A stretch of DNA of 5,680 bases from assembly GCA_020052215.1 (NCBI GenBank), contig JAGVPN010000292.1, forward strand, positions 1-5,680. Reading direction: 5' to 3'. The first letter of the stretch is position 1; every line of letters begins with the position of its first letter. Shown here one piece after another: positions 5,011 through 5,680 of this stretch. The notes under the pieces are model-generated. The model was not told the DNA's origin, did no database searches, and saw nothing but the letters and a program-made list of their open reading frames with translations. The translations under genes were made by a program, and so were the position numbers. Source of the DNA: Syntrophobacterales bacterium. GTDB taxonomy: Bacteria; Desulfobacterota; Desulfobaccia; Desulfobaccales; 0-14-0-80-60-11.

Positions 5011-5019
5011 ATTCTACCA
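5011..5019 (-). promoter_or_regulatory. Candidate extended -10 promoter of the RACo-like gene
   Basis: On the minus strand TGGTAGAAT combines a TGn extension with a near-consensus -10 (TAGAAT). No good -35 is present at 16-18 bases, which is tolerated by extended -10 promoters; the upstream stretch is AT-rich (ATTTAACATTTTTA). Transcription would start near 5004, about 80 bases before the TTG start. Confidence 0.35.
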
Positions 5020-5217
5020 CAGGGAAGCGGCAATAAAAATGTTAAATTACCGGCAGATGGTGCGGGCGGGTCCTTTGGGGCCAGGGCCAAGGCGGTGTAA
5101 ACGGCCAAGCCTGCCATCCGGGCCGCGTTTATGGTAAGATCCTCAGGGCCGGGAAACCGTTCGGACGGCAGGGGAGGGGGCAGGTAAGGAGAATTAAAAG
5201 GCATCGCCGGGGCAATT

Positions 5218-5285
5218 GTCACTTTGAGAAAAGCGCAGGTTCAGTGATTTCAAAAAGATTAAGACCCTTGACTCCGTTCAAGGTC
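5218..5285. repeat. Probable decayed copy of the inner repeat seen at 1254-1323
   Basis: The right part, AGACCCTTGACTCCGTTCA (5262-5280), resembles AGATCCTTCACTTCGTTCA (1298-1316), with only a few substitutions. The left end, ATTGTCACTTTGAG, resembles ATTGTCATTCTGAG at 1251-1264. Total length and order match the intact element, but the two arms no longer pair well, and the outer 18-bp arms are absent. Confidence 0.5.
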
Positions 5286-5297
5286 AGAAGTTATTCA
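5268..5297 (+). promoter_or_regulatory. Weak candidate promoter for the glycosylase gene
   Basis: TTGACT (5268-5273) lies inside the decayed repeat, with a poor -10 (TATTCA at 5292-5297) 18 bases downstream. The -35 is good but the -10 matches at only three positions, so this is tentative. Confidence 0.25.
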
Positions 5298-5321
5298 TGC
5301 CCTTGATACCAGGAGACATCT

Positions 5322-5680
5322 ATGGCCCCGGGGCGCGTCGGCACGTTGCTTCAAGAGCTTTACCAACGATTGTGGGAGACCTGGGGGCCCCAGGGCTGGT
5401 GGCCCGGGGATACGCCCTTTGAAGTGGCCGTGGGGGCCATTTTGACCCAAAACACCAACTGGGTGAACGTCTCCCGGGCCATCGCGGCCCTCAAAGGCCA
5501 GAATCTGCTCGACCCCCAGGCTTTGCATGACCTGCCGGAAACAGAGCTGGCCCGGCTTATCCGGCCGGCGGGTTACTACAATCTTAAAGCCAGGCGGCTC
5601 AAGAATTTTCTGGATTTCCTGGCGAACCATTACGGGAATTCCATGGAGCGGCTGGCCTCAGACGACCTGGAGGCTTTGCG
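5322..5680 (+). CDS. Endonuclease III-related DNA glycosylase, COG2231 / MagIII-like (partial, N-terminal 119 residues)
   Basis: The frame begins with an ATG at 5322, five bases after an AGGAGA ribosome site (5311-5316), and runs off the right edge. Visible signatures are GPQGWWPGDTPFEVAVGAIL (22-41), then TQNTNWVNVSRAIAAL (42-57) and RPAGYYNLKARRLKNFLDFL (81-100). These match the N-terminal helices of the endonuclease III-like family that includes the 3-methyladenine glycosylase MagIII of Helicobacter. Such proteins remove damaged bases in base excision repair. The helix-hairpin-helix, the catalytic residues and any cysteine cluster lie beyond the window, so substrate and activity cannot be judged. 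There is no link to the divergent RACo-like gene other than position. Confidence 0.88.
   Translation, partial: MAPGRVGTLLQELYQRLWETWGPQGWWPGDTPFEVAVGAILTQNTNWVNVSRAIAALKGQNLLDPQALHDLPETELARLIRPAGYYNLKARRLKNFLDFLANHYGNSMERLASDDLEAL

Larger units (their letters stand above)
4924..5321. other. Intergenic region between the divergent RACo-like and glycosylase genes
   Basis: This 398-bp spacer separates two genes that point away from each other. It should hold both promoters; one candidate lies at 5011-5019 and another at 5268-5297. A probable decayed repeat lies at 5218-5285. A 92-aa minus-strand frame with a GTG start (4944-5222) is proline-rich and has no ribosome site, so I do not call it a gene. 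No RNA gene or riboswitch is recognisable. Confidence 0.6.

Noticed and set aside
4944..5222. 92-aa minus-strand frame with a GTG start upstream of the RACo-like gene
   Set aside because: It is proline-rich, has no ribosome site, and starts in the decayed repeat. The stretch TINAARMAGLAVYTALALAP looks somewhat protein-like, so a gene remnant cannot be excluded, but support is too weak.

Overview
The window looks like chromosomal DNA of a GC-rich, strictly anaerobic bacterium. The best guess is a Desulfobacterota (deltaproteobacterial) lineage such as sulfate reducers or syntrophs. This is inferred from gene content: a RACo-type corrinoid-protein activator, an iron-sulfur flavoprotein, a radical SAM protein and a COG2231-type DNA glycosylase. 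It is also inferred from several dispersed palindromic repeats of the kind common in such genomes. No species can be named from this sequence alone.

Layout. At the left edge, on the minus strand, is the start of a radical SAM gene (1-212, runs off the window). One base upstream of it lies a 57-aa helix-turn-helix-like gene (214-387). Upstream again, also on the minus strand, is a TetR-family repressor (499-1086). Its promoter is overlapped by a perfect 11+11 bp palindrome, which argues for autoregulation. Divergent from the repressor is an Isf-like iron-sulfur flavoprotein (1394-1960, plus). A nested inverted-repeat element (1219-1350) sits in the gap between them. Convergent with the flavoprotein gene is an unrecognised 118-aa protein (2006-2362, minus) with a strong ribosome site and a good upstream promoter.

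Positions 2538-2988 hold no supportable gene. They contain a cluster of three palindromic repeat families, each present twice. Next comes the largest gene, a full-length 644-aa RACo-like protein (2989-4923, minus) with a TTG start. After a 398-bp gap containing a probable decayed repeat, the N-terminal half of an endonuclease III-related DNA glycosylase (5322-5680, plus) runs off the right edge.

How the genes fit together. Apart from the small HTH-like gene with the radical SAM gene, and possibly the TetR repressor with the divergent flavoprotein, I see no evidence of a shared pathway. The RACo-like gene would serve a corrinoid-dependent methyltransferase system, but no methyltransferase or corrinoid protein gene is in the window. 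I found no convincing new multi-gene system. The most unusual material is the repeat cluster, the nested repeat, the operator-promoter design of the repressor, and the tightly coupled small gene before the radical SAM gene.
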